From: CAADGU01 sp964467705
GTDB taxonomy: Bacteria; Chloroflexota; Anaerolineae; Promineifilales; Promineifilaceae
NCBI GenBank assembly: GCA_964467705.1
Contig: CAYXUZ010000005.1
Location: 32,031 to 96,030, forward strand
DNA: 64,000 nucleotides
Direction: 5' to 3'
The notes beneath the pieces were generated by a model that had not been told where the DNA came from, made no database searches, and saw nothing but the letters and a program-made list of their open reading frames with translations. This document shows, piece after piece, positions 44,238 through 53,026 of the stretch. Positions within the stretch are counted from its first letter, which is position 1; the number at the start of each line of letters is the position of its first letter. A program made the position numbers and the translations under genes.

Positions 44238-45392
44238 CTATTCGGCCAGTTTTCGTTCAACGGCTGTATATAACTCCTCAAATTGCGACTTCTGGTGCAT
44301 ATCGGCCGTCAGCGTGTTCATGTTCTGTAAAATATCCATCAGTCCGGCAATCGTACCCCTCACCCGTGTATAGAGGTCAATATCTTCCCGAATCCCTTGC
44401 AAATTGGCCTGTACCTCAATGCTCTTCATCGCCTCGTTCAACTGCTTGATTTTGTCATCCCAATATTTGATGTACTCAATGCGATCCAGTGAATCGTAAA
44501 TTTTGGCATCTGGCAGCACAACGGGGAAGATACGGCCGTAAAAATCACTATGACTGGCAATCTCCACCAGTTCAAACATACAATTCTTCGAGCGCAAATA
44601 CTTGTCGCTAATCACCGCCACAATCGCCTGCCCGGCCCCAATCTCCCGCATAAACTCGCGGATCAACCCCTTGAACCCCAAATCCCGCTTATCACGTATG
44701 AACGTAATGCCCCGCTCCTGAAATGCCTGGTCAATCTGATTCACGATATTCTCGCTCTCTCCGCCCCAGGCATAGGAGACAAACACCTTCTTCTCTCGCA
44801 GTGGCGGGGGTGTGGGCGGTGGCCCTGGCAGCGGTGGTTTGCCGGGTCCCGGTGGCAGGACGGATTTGAAGTTGTTTGAAGCCAAGTCGAGACGGGCTTC
44901 GACCACATTTGATGAGTCAGCTACAAGAGGGGTGTCTACTGCTGTTTCTTCAGTAAGGAAGATCCCCACATTTAAATCCTTATATTTATGCTGCACGGCC
45001 GTCACCAACTCACGCCACCGCCCTTGTTCCCTCATCGCCTCTTGAATGTCTTGTGTATAAGCTACTGCTGGCTGTGTAGCTGGTGATGATTTGGGAGGCA
45101 ACCCCATTTCTTTATGCCACTGGATCAAACTATCTTTGGTATAGACGCAAGCCATAATCAAATAGAGGTAATGACTGAGGTCAAGATGTGGACGTTCCGT
45201 ATATACAGCATCCAGCAGCGGCATAATAGCTGCTCTGCGTAACAACGTGAGTTCTAAATTTTGTAATTTCGCTCGTTTGGTGGAACCAGATAAATCCTCA
45301 TAATCTAAATTGAGCTTATGACAGAGATCGATTGTCTCTTCACCGGAAAAGCTCTCTGCAATCAGATTGTATAGATATGGATAATTTGCCAT
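44238..45392 (-). CDS. TIR-domain protein with N-terminal EAD-like domain
   Basis: 384 residues from ATG 45392 (GGAG 9 bases upstream); ATG 45407 adds five residues. Residues 1-80 form an all-helical domain with the pattern LYNLIAESFSGEETIDLCHKL, NLDYEDLSG and LELTLLRR, which matches effector-associated domains (EAD7-like) that pair proteins in bacterial conflict systems. A linker includes a proline-rich stretch (VLPPGPGKPPLPGPPPTPPP). The TIR domain (about 200-340) begins KKVFVSYAWGG, and in SDKYLRSKNCMFELVEIA its glutamate corresponds to the NADase Glu (WCxxEL position). A C-terminal helical tail follows. The likely role is an NAD-degrading effector triggered through the EAD. It is divergent from another EAD gene at 45678. 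TIR assignment is strong; EAD type is by eye. Confidence 0.85.
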   Translation of the reverse strand: MANYPYLYNLIAESFSGEETIDLCHKLNLDYEDLSGSTKRAKLQNLELTLLRRAAIMPLLDAVYTERPHLDLSHYLYLIMACVYTKDSLIQWHKEMGLPPKSSPATQPAVAYTQDIQEAMREQGRWRELVTAVQHKYKDLNVGIFLTEETAVDTPLVADSSNVVEARLDLASNNFKSVLPPGPGKPPLPGPPPTPPPLREKKVFVSYAWGGESENIVNQIDQAFQERGITFIRDKRDLGFKGLIREFMREIGAGQAIVAVISDKYLRSKNCMFELVEIASHSDFYGRIFPVVLPDAKIYDSLDRIEYIKYWDDKIKQLNEAMKSIEVQANLQGIREDIDLYTRVRGTIAGLMDILQNMNTLTADMHQKSQFEELYTAVERKLAE

Positions 45393-45407
45393 TAATGCCC
45401 ACTCCAT

Positions 45408-45677
45408 TTGACCTGGCCAAAGGCCCTAATTTATCTATAAAACGCAAACGACTTTGTAAAATCTTTAGTGATGAATGACCATCTATCATTTTCATCTTGC
45501 CTGCCTAGAATTCTGACGTCAATATACAAATGAAACCTATATTGTCAAGTAAAAAGCCGCTCTATCACGGCCGTGTCTTGGCCAGTTCGGACTTACGTTG
45601 ATGATTAACCCTTCTCTTCGTTTTCGTGTTATCATTTGGTCGTGTTGTCCAACTCAATAACCCAGGAGGTCAATAAA
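45408..45677. other. Divergent intergenic region between the two EAD genes
   Basis: About 270 bases that should contain both promoters of the divergent pair. It has one ACGGCCGT site (near 45568) and AT-rich stretches. A perfect AGGAGGT ribosome binding site lies at 45664-45670. I cannot assign -35/-10 boxes with confidence. Confidence 0.5.
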
Positions 45678-46391
45678 ATGGCTATTTCTCCTATCCAACT
45701 CAATCAATTTCTCAACCAGCATTTTAGTTTATTTGATCTACAAACCCTCTGCCTTGAACTTCATATTCCCTTTGAGGATATAGATGGTGGTAATAACCGG
45801 GCTGCTAAAGCGTTGAACCTGGTGCAACATGCACAGCGACACGGTATCTATGATGTGCTGGTTGACAAAGCGCAAGCAGCACGGGCCAATATCCCCATAG
45901 GGGGTGATGATACCTCCCAAACCACATCACCATCCGTAACCACGACAACCAACCCGGCGGATAAACCGGTCGAACAGCGCGTTGAATATCACTTTCACGG
46001 CGCGGTTACAGGCTCCGCCATCGGTAGTAGCACGCTCACGGCGCAAAACATCGCCGGCCGCGACATCATCATCGGCCCCGAACCCAAAACCCGCGACGAG
46101 TTTGCCGAACAGTTAAAACAGTTGCAGGCACTCCTGCAAGAAGCGATTGCCGCTAAAGAAATCCCCGAACAAGATGCGGAAACGTTGACCGAAGATTTGC
46201 AGGATGTGGTCAAAGAGGTGCAGGCCGAACAGCCGCGCAACGGCCGTATCACCCGTCGCCTGGAGGATATGACCGAAATTGTAGACAGTGCCAGTAAAGT
46301 GGCCGAGGCCGCCGGTAAAACGGGCGCCTTCATCCTCAAGGCCGCGCCCGTCCTGGCCGGGCTGGCCAAAGCGGTGCAGATGTTGTTCTAA
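45678..46391 (+). CDS. EAD-like domain protein with GRDI-type beta segment and hydrophobic C-terminal helix
   Basis: 237 residues from ATG 45678, preceded by AGGAGGT at 7 bases; the ATG-like start at 45636 is further upstream and less likely. Residues 1-70 repeat the fold pattern of the TIR protein's N-terminus (LNQFLNQHFSLFDLQTLCLEL, HIPFEDIDGG, ALNLVQHAQRHG), an EAD7-like domain. A Thr/Pro linker follows, then HFHGAVTGSAIGSSTLTAQ and NIAGRDIIIG, a short beta-repeat signature often seen in conflict-system proteins. Then two long helices (about 140-200) and a final hydrophobic helix FILKAAPVLAGLAKAVQMLF. No enzyme motif is seen. A shared EAD suggests that it binds the TIR protein. The tail may insert in a membrane, which is inference. 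Confidence 0.75.
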   Translation: MAISPIQLNQFLNQHFSLFDLQTLCLELHIPFEDIDGGNNRAAKALNLVQHAQRHGIYDVLVDKAQAARANIPIGGDDTSQTTSPSVTTTTNPADKPVEQRVEYHFHGAVTGSAIGSSTLTAQNIAGRDIIIGPEPKTRDEFAEQLKQLQALLQEAIAAKEIPEQDAETLTEDLQDVVKEVQAEQPRNGRITRRLEDMTEIVDSASKVAEAAGKTGAFILKAAPVLAGLAKAVQMLF

Positions 46392-46405
46392 TTACAGGTC
46401 ACGCC

Positions 46406-47934
46406 TCACGCATCATCCCCAAACTTCAATCCCTGCGCTAACGGCAAATCCGGGCTCCAGTTAATCGTATTCGTCTGGCGGCGCATATACCCCTTCCAGG
46501 CGTCGGAACCCGACTCCCGGCCGCCACCGGTCTCCTTCTCGCCGCCAAACGCGCCGCCAATCTCCGCCCCGGACGTGCCGANNNNNNNNNNACATTGGCG
46601 ATGCCACAATCAGACCCGGCCACAGAAAGGAACGCTTCGGCCGTTTGCAGACTGTCGGTAAAAATGGCGCTGGACAAGCCCTGCGGCACGCCGTTATGCA
46701 GCCGCATCGCTTCTTCCCAATCTGCATACGTCAGCAAATACAGAATGGGGGCAAAGGTTTCCTCGCGCACAATGGGCGTCTGCGTCGGCATACGCACGAT
46801 GGCCGGTTCCACAAAGTGTGGCCCCAGGTCGGGTCGCGGCTGGCCCCCGGTCAGGATTTTGCCGCCTTCGGCCACCGCCTGGGTGAGGGCGCGTTGCATG
46901 GCGGTCACGGCCGTCCCCGTCACCAGCGGCCCCATCAATATACCTTCAGTTAGCGGGTCGCCAATGGGAACCTGTCGGTAAGCGTTTACCAGCCGGTCGG
47001 CCAGATGGTCAGCCACATCTTCATGTACAATCAGGCGGCGGGTGCTGGTGCAGCGCTGCCCGGCCGTGCCCACCGCGCCAAAAAGGATGGCCCGCGTTGC
47101 CAGTTCCAGATTGGCGTCCGGGGCGACGATGATGGCATTGTTGCCGCCGAGTTCTAAAATGGTGCGCCCCAGGCGGCGGGCCACCGTTTCCCCCACCAGC
47201 CGCCCGGTACGCACAGAACCGGTGAAGGAGATGAGCGGCAGACGCGAATCTTCCGCCAGCGCCCGCCCCACCGAGCCATCCCCCACCGCCAGATTGAAGA
47301 TACCGGTCAGGCCATAGTCGGCCATGACGCGGTTGGTGATGTGCTGCACGGCAACGGCCGTGAGCGGCGTCAACTCACTTGGTTTCCAGACTACCGTATC
47401 CCCACATACCGCGGCAATGGCCGCATTCCATGACCAGACCGCCACCGGAAAGTTAAAGGCGGTAATCACCCCAATCGGCCCCAGGGGATGCCATTGCTCA
47501 TACATGCGGTGGCCGGGGCGCTCCGAGTGCATGGTCAGCCCATACAATTGGCGGGACAGACCCACGGCAAAGTCACAAATATCAATCATCTCCTGCACCT
47601 CGCCAATGCCTTCGGCGCGGATTTTGCCCATTTCCAGCGTGACCAGTTCACCCAACGGCTCGGTCAGTTCGCGCAGGGCATTGCCCAGGTCACGCACCAC
47701 CAGGCCACGCCGCGGTGCGGGCACCTGCCGCCAGGTGTGGAAGGCGGCCTGCGCGGCCTGAATGACCTGGTCGGTTTGCGCCGGTGTGGCCGGGCTGACG
47801 GCCGCAATCGCCTCACCCGTTGTGGGATTGTGCGAGGTAATAAGGTTGCCGCTGCCGGGCAGCCAGCCATCCGGCCCGGTGCAAACGCCATTGTTCAGGG
47901 AAGTGAGATTGAGTTTTTCGAGTAGGGATTTCAT
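46406..47934 (-). CDS. Aldehyde dehydrogenase, ALDH7 (aminoadipate-semialdehyde dehydrogenase) type, split by a gap
   Basis: About 509 codons, with a 10-N gap at 46582-46591 and a frame shift across it; both parts fit one gene. ATG 47934 follows AAGGAG. NAD-dependent oxidation of an aldehyde to an acid. The fold is complete: ITAFNFPVAVWSWNAAIAAV, FTGSVRTGRLVGE, ELGGNNAIIV (catalytic Glu region, near 265) and GQRCTSTRRL (catalytic Cys, near 300). The C-terminus GTSGAEIGGAFGGEKETGGG then RESGSDAWKGYMRRQT is characteristic of ALDH7A1/antiquitin. In this family the substrate is usually aminoadipate or piperideine-6-carboxylate semialdehyde (lysine degradation), but betaine aldehyde and other substrates are known. 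No lysine-pathway genes are nearby. It is convergent with the EAD gene. Confidence 0.93.
46582..46591. other. Assembly gap (10 N) inside the aldehyde dehydrogenase gene
   Basis: The flanks are IAN and GTSG, which in this family are joined by only two or three residues. The true missing stretch is therefore likely shorter than 10 bases. Confidence 0.95.
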
Positions 47935-48008
47935 GGTTTTCTCCTTCATTTGTTTACACAGAGGCGCAAAGAGGACAGCATGGAAAGTAAGGAGGGCCGC
48001 CAAAATCG

Positions 48009-48044
48009 AAAGATTCCTCGCTCCGAAGACTGCGCTCGGAATGA
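48009..48044 (-). repeat. Dispersed intergenic repeat, copy B (inverted)
   Basis: On the minus strand it contains GTCATTCCGAGCGCAGTCTT and CGGAGCGAGGAATCT, matching copy A at 44197-44231 nearly throughout its length. Confidence 0.7.
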
Positions 48045-48415
48045 CCCTTCAATGGAACCCTCAGGCACATTGTACCACCGGCAACCTGCCCACTGCTAAC
48101 TGCCCACTGCTCACTGTTTACTGCTCACTACCTACCACACACTGCCACCTGCTACCGGCTGCCTATTGCCGGGGCAAATGATGTTAGGTTAAACTACGCC
48201 GCGAGTTACGATGGACAGATTCACTATTTTGGTTGAGTTGATTTTACCGCCGCTGCCGCCCTGAAGGACGGCCGTGACGTTTTCGTGCCGGTAATCGGTG
48301 ATTCGATTTCGGACCTCGGGTTATGTGTATCAGTGAATGGATGGAGTAGATGCTCCGCTTGCCCCGATTAAACAGGCAAATTTATTCCCACCCTATTAGA
48401 AAAATGGTCAGGAGT

Positions 48416-48471
48416 TGGTTCTACACAGTCAGGCTGTGTGTTTCACGATGGGTGAAACTTTTGTGATTGAG
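48416..48471 (+). promoter_or_regulatory. Structured leader upstream of the KimA-like transporter
   Basis: Two consecutive small hairpins are visible: ACACAG-TCAGG-CTGTGT and then GTTTCAC-GATGG-GTGAAAC, the second followed by TTTT. Together they resemble an attenuator-like leader about 50-100 bases upstream of the ATG. They do not fit the known c-di-AMP (ydaO) riboswitch consensus as I remember it. Confidence 0.3.
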
Positions 48472-48520
48472 AGATTAATCGGTCTCCAACTTCTACTTTC
48501 TTGTAAACGGAGTTTTAGCA

Positions 48521-50428
48521 ATGACAATAAGTTCATTAAAACGGAAATTAATCGGTGAGCCGTTCCCGACCCGCGCGGACGTGGATGAACGGCTCGACAA
48601 AAAACGGGCGCTGGCGGTTTTTGCCTCTGACCCCATCAGTAGTAATGCCTATGCCACCGAAGCCATTATGAGCGTACTCATCCTGATGGGCAGTGCAGCG
48701 CTGGCGCTCACGCTGCCGTTGGGCATTGGTATTGCCCTGCTGGTGCTGTTTGTGATTTTTAGTTATATCCAGACGATATTGCATTACCCTGATGGCGGCG
48801 GTGCGTACACGGTAGCCAAAGATAACCTGGGCACGATGCCTTCGTTGTTTGCGGCTTCGGCACTACTGCTGGATTACATCCTGACGGTATCCGTATCGGT
48901 GTCAGCGGGTATTCGGGCTATTACCTCGGCCGTTCCGGCTACACTGGGGTATCGTCTGATCATGGCGCTGGTGGCAATTGCTATTCTGACGTGGGTGAAC
49001 CTGCGCGGGGTGCGCGAAAGCGGTACGATTTTTTCCATACCAACCTATGCATTTGTAGTCGGGGTGCTGCTGGTGATTGGTATCGGCCTGACCCGTTACC
49101 TGGGGTTGTTTGGGGCTGCGCCGTTGGCCCCCGAAGTGCATGATGTGGCGGCGGCACGGCCGTTGTCCTCTTTCCTCACCATCTGGCTCATCCTGCGTGC
49201 TTTTGCGGCCGGCTGTACCGCCCTCACCGGTATTGAAGCCATCAGCAACGGAGTCAAAGCCTTCAAGATTCCCGAATCCATCAATGCTGCCAAAACCATG
49301 GTCATCATGGGCATTATCGCTATGTCTCTTTTTCTGGGCATCACCTTTCTGGCGACCCAACTCAACTTGCTGCCCACTGAAGAAGAGAGCATCCTCTCCC
49401 AAATGACACGCAGCATTACTGGCGGCGGCCCCATCTATTACTGGGTACAGTTCTTCACCATGATGATCTTGATCCTGGCAGCCAACACCGGCTACCAGGA
49501 CTTCCCCCGCCTTAGTTCCTACCTGGCGCGGGATGGTTTCATGCCGCGCTGGATGCAAAACCGGGGCGATAGGCTGGTTTACAACGGCGGCATCATTGTG
49601 CTGGCCACCCTGGCTTCGCTTCTGGTCATCGCCTTTGACGCCGACGAGATTGCCATGCTGCCATTGTATGCTCTGGGTGTTATGCTCAGCTTCACCATTT
49701 CCCAATACGGCATGAGCCGCCTGATGGCTAAAGTGGGGCGGTTGAAACCGGGCGGCTCCACTTTTACCGGCGTCACCACCATTCACTACGAACCGGGCTG
49801 GCACTGGAAGCGATTGGTAAACTTAACGGGCTCCATTGTCACCGGCATCGTTCTGATCGTGCTTATCGTCACTAAATTTGTGGAAGGCGCCTGGGTCATT
49901 GCCATCGCCATTCCGTTGGTAGTTTATTTACTGCACTCCATTCAGCAGCATTACGTGGGCATTCGCCAGGCACTTTCCACGCAAGATTTGACGCTGGATA
50001 TGCTGCACGAGATTGCCGATGTGGTCATTGTGCCCATGGCTGACATCCACCGGGGTACATTGCGGGCGCTGCGTTATGCCAAACGGATTTCCCACGATGT
50101 ACGCGCCGTCTACATTGCCACCGATGATGCCCAAAAAGAGCGGTTCATGGTGCGCTGGCAGCGTTTCCCGGAAATGACCGAAAATGTGACCTTACAATGC
50201 ATTGAATATGAATACCGGGACATATTGACGCCGCTAGTGGAGTACATTGAAAAGGCGAGTCATCAGGAGTTCCCAGGCCAACTAATTACAGTCGTCATAC
50301 CCGAATTTGTACCAGAGTCTTTTACGGGGCATTTGCTCCACAACCAGACAGCCAATGTTTTGCGGGTGCGTTTACGCGGCTTGAAAAATGTGGTGGTGAT
50401 AGATGTGCCGTTCCATGTACCGGGATAG
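48521..50428 (+). CDS. KimA-like APC-family potassium transporter
   Basis: 635 residues. The first ~480 hold about twelve membrane segments with APC-fold signatures: ASDPISSNAYATEAIM (near 34-49), YPDGGGAYTVAKDNLG (first half), and AAGCTALTGIEAISNGVKAF with IPESINAAKTM (near 230-260). The last ~150 residues are cytoplasmic (DVVIVPMADIHRGTLRALRY, TLQCIEYEYRDILTPLVEYI). This arrangement is that of KimA, a high-affinity K+ uptake system, though some close relatives are annotated as amino acid permeases. No other motif decides the substrate. It stands first in a set of four transporters, three of which belong to K+ or proton exchange families. KimA is known to be controlled by c-di-AMP in Bacillus. 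Confidence 0.8.
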   Translation: MTISSLKRKLIGEPFPTRADVDERLDKKRALAVFASDPISSNAYATEAIMSVLILMGSAALALTLPLGIGIALLVLFVIFSYIQTILHYPDGGGAYTVAKDNLGTMPSLFAASALLLDYILTVSVSVSAGIRAITSAVPATLGYRLIMALVAIAILTWVNLRGVRESGTIFSIPTYAFVVGVLLVIGIGLTRYLGLFGAAPLAPEVHDVAAARPLSSFLTIWLILRAFAAGCTALTGIEAISNGVKAFKIPESINAAKTMVIMGIIAMSLFLGITFLATQLNLLPTEEESILSQMTRSITGGGPIYYWVQFFTMMILILAANTGYQDFPRLSSYLARDGFMPRWMQNRGDRLVYNGGIIVLATLASLLVIAFDADEIAMLPLYALGVMLSFTISQYGMSRLMAKVGRLKPGGSTFTGVTTIHYEPGWHWKRLVNLTGSIVTGIVLIVLIVTKFVEGAWVIAIAIPLVVYLLHSIQQHYVGIRQALSTQDLTLDMLHEIADVVIVPMADIHRGTLRALRYAKRISHDVRAVYIATDDAQKERFMVRWQRFPEMTENVTLQCIEYEYRDILTPLVEYIEKASHQEFPGQLITVVIPEFVPESFTGHLLHNQTANVLRVRLRGLKNVVVIDVPFHVPG

Positions 50429-50531
50429 TCCATGATCCGTGGGTCGTAAGCCGTAATCGGTCTTCGGTTCACGGATTACGGACCACACATCACAGGTCAC
50501 TCATCACCGATTACCGAAAATCGGAGGCGAT
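50429..50531. repeat. Intergenic word-repeat tract
   Basis: The roughly 100 bases after the KimA-like gene are mostly made of related short words: GTAAGCCGTAATCGGT, CGGATTACGG, CACATCACAGG, CATCACCGATTACCG. Similar tracts appear near 59035-59092, 61868-61916 and 63869-63900. Confidence 0.65.
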
Positions 50532-52970
50532 ATGTTCAAAAATTATATTAAACCGACGGAGCGGCAGGAGGCGAATCGCAAACTGCCGGGATTGATGTTT
50601 GAGGGGCTGCTGCTGGGCGGCACCGGGCTGGGTGTGTTGGCGCTCATCTTTGAGATTGCCGCCGATGCCTTTAGCGTGGCCGCTTATCAGACATTGCTGG
50701 CTATACATGGCGCGGGCGGTTACCATGAGATAGCCATCGGCGCGTTCATGTTTCTTTCAGTGCTGCTGTTTTTGGGCATTGTCCCGGCCTACAAGGCGGG
50801 CGCGTACCTGCGGCCGAATGCGGGCGGCAGCGGCCCACTGGTGGAAGCGATTGGCCCGGCCAGATTACGCTGGCTCTCCTGGGTGGGCACCAGCCTCTTT
50901 TTTCTGGACGCGGTGCTGACCATCATCATCAGTTCCATCTCGGCTGCCGACGTGACCATGTTGGTACTGCCGGAACTGGCGCCTTACCGCATCATCCTGG
51001 CGGAGGGGTTTGCCTTTTTCATCATGGCAGTGCTGGTGGCCATGGGTCCCAAGCGGGCCGTGCCCTTGTTTCTGATGGGTGGCGGGGCATTTACTTTGTT
51101 TACCATCGGCGCATTAGCGCTGGTGGGGGTGATGGCCGCCGCGAATCCCGAATGGGCGTTTCTGACGGGGGGCATTGTCACCCGGCTGGAGCTGACCGGC
51201 GTGACGGAACATGTGGTAAGAGCCAGACAAGACCTGGCGGCGATCAGCACGGTGATCATCTTCCAGTTATTTTTACGCTCCATGTCCAGTGCCATGTTGG
51301 GTTTTTCCGGGTACGAGGTGATTCCGGCCAGTGGCAAACATGCGGCACGGCCTAAGTGGAAGGTGATTAACACGGCGTTGACGCTGGCGGCCGTGTTTTT
51401 GATCGGCACAGGCATTGTGCAGTTGTTTGCCGCCAAACAGTGGGATATTCCGGCAACTGAGGGGTACAGTACATTGCTGATCGAATATGAAATTGTAGCG
51501 GCGCAGACGATGGGTGAGGGTGTTTCACCAGAAGATGTGCAGGTGACGAGCGCTGACTTGCAGGCGGCGGAGCAGATGTATGCCGCCTTACCGGCTGAAC
51601 AAGCCCAGGCGGAGCTGATGGGACGTGGTACGGAGCAGGCAGATGAGCTGGCAGTGCTTTCGCCGCAGGAGTATGTCCAGGTGGTGGCTTATGACATTGC
51701 CCTGGCGCGGGCACTGAATGAGGCGATGGTGGGGACGCCAGGGCAGACGTTTCTGATTGTGGCCGGGACGCTGCTATCTATCATTTTGCTGCTGGCGCAG
51801 GGGGGTGGTTATGTGGGTGGGGCGGCGGTGGCGGCTAATGCGGCCCGGTTGGGTCGGCTGCCGGGCTTTTTTGGGGATGATCGCATTGGTGTAGCCGTCA
51901 TTTGGGGCGTATCGGCCGTACTCATCCCCATTATTCGGGAAGTGGTGGTGGTGGAAGCGTATTATGCCTTTGGGTTTGTGAGCGCCTTTGCTATTACCAG
52001 TACGACGGTCTTTTTTGTGCGCGCGGATGCGCTGCGGGAACATGAGATTGAGCCTGGTTCGGATGAGGCCAAATCACTGCGTTTTGCCGGGCTGCGGGGG
52101 ATGATTGCCAGTTATTTCATGCTGCTGGTGTTGGTAACACAAAAGACAGAGGCGTTGCCGGCGATTATTTTGACCGGGGCGGCGATTACCATTTTCCAGA
52201 TTTTTTACGCCCGGCGGGGGGTGAAACAGCATCCAAACAAGGTGAAGCCGCCGGAATTTGCACCAGGGACGCGCCGCATACAGTATGAAGCGGGGGTGCA
52301 GCGGGCGCATGATGAGGCGCGGCAGCGGGGTATTGCGGATGCGGTGATGGAGTTGATCGAGTCTGGCGCATTTAACAAGTTTAACGTGGGGCCGGAGCGG
52401 GTCACGACGCTGGTGAGTTATCTGTACAATGTGGATCCGCGGCTGTTTGCCCAGTATGATGAACACCACGAGCGGATTGAGGAGCCAAGCCAGGAGTTGG
52501 AAGCGACCTATGCGGCGGCCTATAACCAACGGGCACAACTGGCGCGGCGGATCGAGGATTTTTCCCATTTTGGGATTTTCATGTTTATCAACAATTATCA
52601 CATTAACTGGGTGGATGAGGTTCACGGCCGTGACGCGGCCACCGTGCAGCAAGCGATGTTAGACATCCTCTTCCCCCTGACCCCCCATGAACAAATCTGG
52701 CAAGAGTATTGTGCCTTCCAACCAGAGCGGCAGCCGGAACCGATCTGGCAGTTTAGCCGCCGCCGCTATCTGTGGGCCAAAGACCAATGGCCCAACCTGA
52801 GCGACCGCATTACCACCATCTGGACGTTACAAGATTTTGGTCTGCTGCCGCTGGATATTGATGTGCAGACGGTGATTACGGTGGCCGACGGCCGTCAGCA
52901 GCTCAAGGTCAAAATCCCCGCCAAAGCCCATGTGGAAGAGAAAAAGGATGAAAACGAAGATACGGGGTAA
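50532..52970 (+). CDS. APC-like membrane transporter with long C-terminal cytoplasmic region
   Basis: 812 residues. About twelve membrane segments lie in residues 20-565, with helix-breaking glycine clusters typical of APC-type transporters (LPGLMFEGLLLGGTGLG near the start, FSGYEVIPASGKHAARPKW near 255, GGGYVGGAAVAANAARLGRL near 428). A hydrophilic insert of about 110 residues (315-400, rich in Ala, Gln, Glu) lies between membrane segments. The C-terminal ~240 residues are soluble and end in an acidic, Lys-rich tail (KAHVEEKKDENEDTG). The substrate is unknown. It sits between a KimA-like and a Kef-like gene. The gene itself has no ACGGCCGT site until near its 3' end (about 52624), unlike most genes here. 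The start codon has GGAGGCGAT just upstream. Confidence 0.7.
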   Translation: MFKNYIKPTERQEANRKLPGLMFEGLLLGGTGLGVLALIFEIAADAFSVAAYQTLLAIHGAGGYHEIAIGAFMFLSVLLFLGIVPAYKAGAYLRPNAGGSGPLVEAIGPARLRWLSWVGTSLFFLDAVLTIIISSISAADVTMLVLPELAPYRIILAEGFAFFIMAVLVAMGPKRAVPLFLMGGGAFTLFTIGALALVGVMAAANPEWAFLTGGIVTRLELTGVTEHVVRARQDLAAISTVIIFQLFLRSMSSAMLGFSGYEVIPASGKHAARPKWKVINTALTLAAVFLIGTGIVQLFAAKQWDIPATEGYSTLLIEYEIVAAQTMGEGVSPEDVQVTSADLQAAEQMYAALPAEQAQAELMGRGTEQADELAVLSPQEYVQVVAYDIALARALNEAMVGTPGQTFLIVAGTLLSIILLLAQGGGYVGGAAVAANAARLGRLPGFFGDDRIGVAVIWGVSAVLIPIIREVVVVEAYYAFGFVSAFAITSTTVFFVRADALREHEIEPGSDEAKSLRFAGLRGMIASYFMLLVLVTQKTEALPAIILTGAAITIFQIFYARRGVKQHPNKVKPPEFAPGTRRIQYEAGVQRAHDEARQRGIADAVMELIESGAFNKFNVGPERVTTLVSYLYNVDPRLFAQYDEHHERIEEPSQELEATYAAAYNQRAQLARRIEDFSHFGIFMFINNYHINWVDEVHGRDAATVQQAMLDILFPLTPHEQIWQEYCAFQPERQPEPIWQFSRRRYLWAKDQWPNLSDRITTIWTLQDFGLLPLDIDVQTVITVADGRQQLKVKIPAKAHVEEKKDENEDTG

Positions 52971-52971
52971 A

Positions 52972-53017
52972 CTAGAAAGTGGTTGTGGGCCTGGATAAAC
53001 CACCAACCACTTTCTAG
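52972..53017 (+). promoter_or_regulatory. 14-bp stem hairpin abutting the ribosome binding site of the Kef-like gene
   Basis: CTAGAAAGTGGTTG (52972-52985) and CAACCACTTTCTAG (53004-53017) are perfect inverted repeats around an 18-base loop. The right arm runs into AGGAGAATCGTATG, so folding would partly hide the Shine-Dalgarno site. It starts right after the stop of the preceding transporter gene. It could also be an intergenic processing or weak termination hairpin; there is no T-run. Confidence 0.6.
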
Positions 53018-53026
53018 GAGAATCGT

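Larger units (their letters stand above)
47935..48520. other. Intergenic region: repeat copy, word-repeat tract and transporter leader
   Basis: About 586 bases. It holds the inverted copy of the CATTCCGAGCG repeat (about 48009-48044), a tract of short degenerate words (CACTGCTAACTGCCCACTG type, about 48087-48160) and one ACGGCCGT site (near 48270). The last 300 bases before the KimA-like gene contain several small hairpins (see the separate entry). I see no gene. Confidence 0.55.

Noticed and set aside
48181..48520. A c-di-AMP (ydaO) riboswitch before the KimA-like gene
   Set aside because: The characteristic conserved blocks I would expect are not found; only small hairpins are seen, so I do not name a riboswitch.
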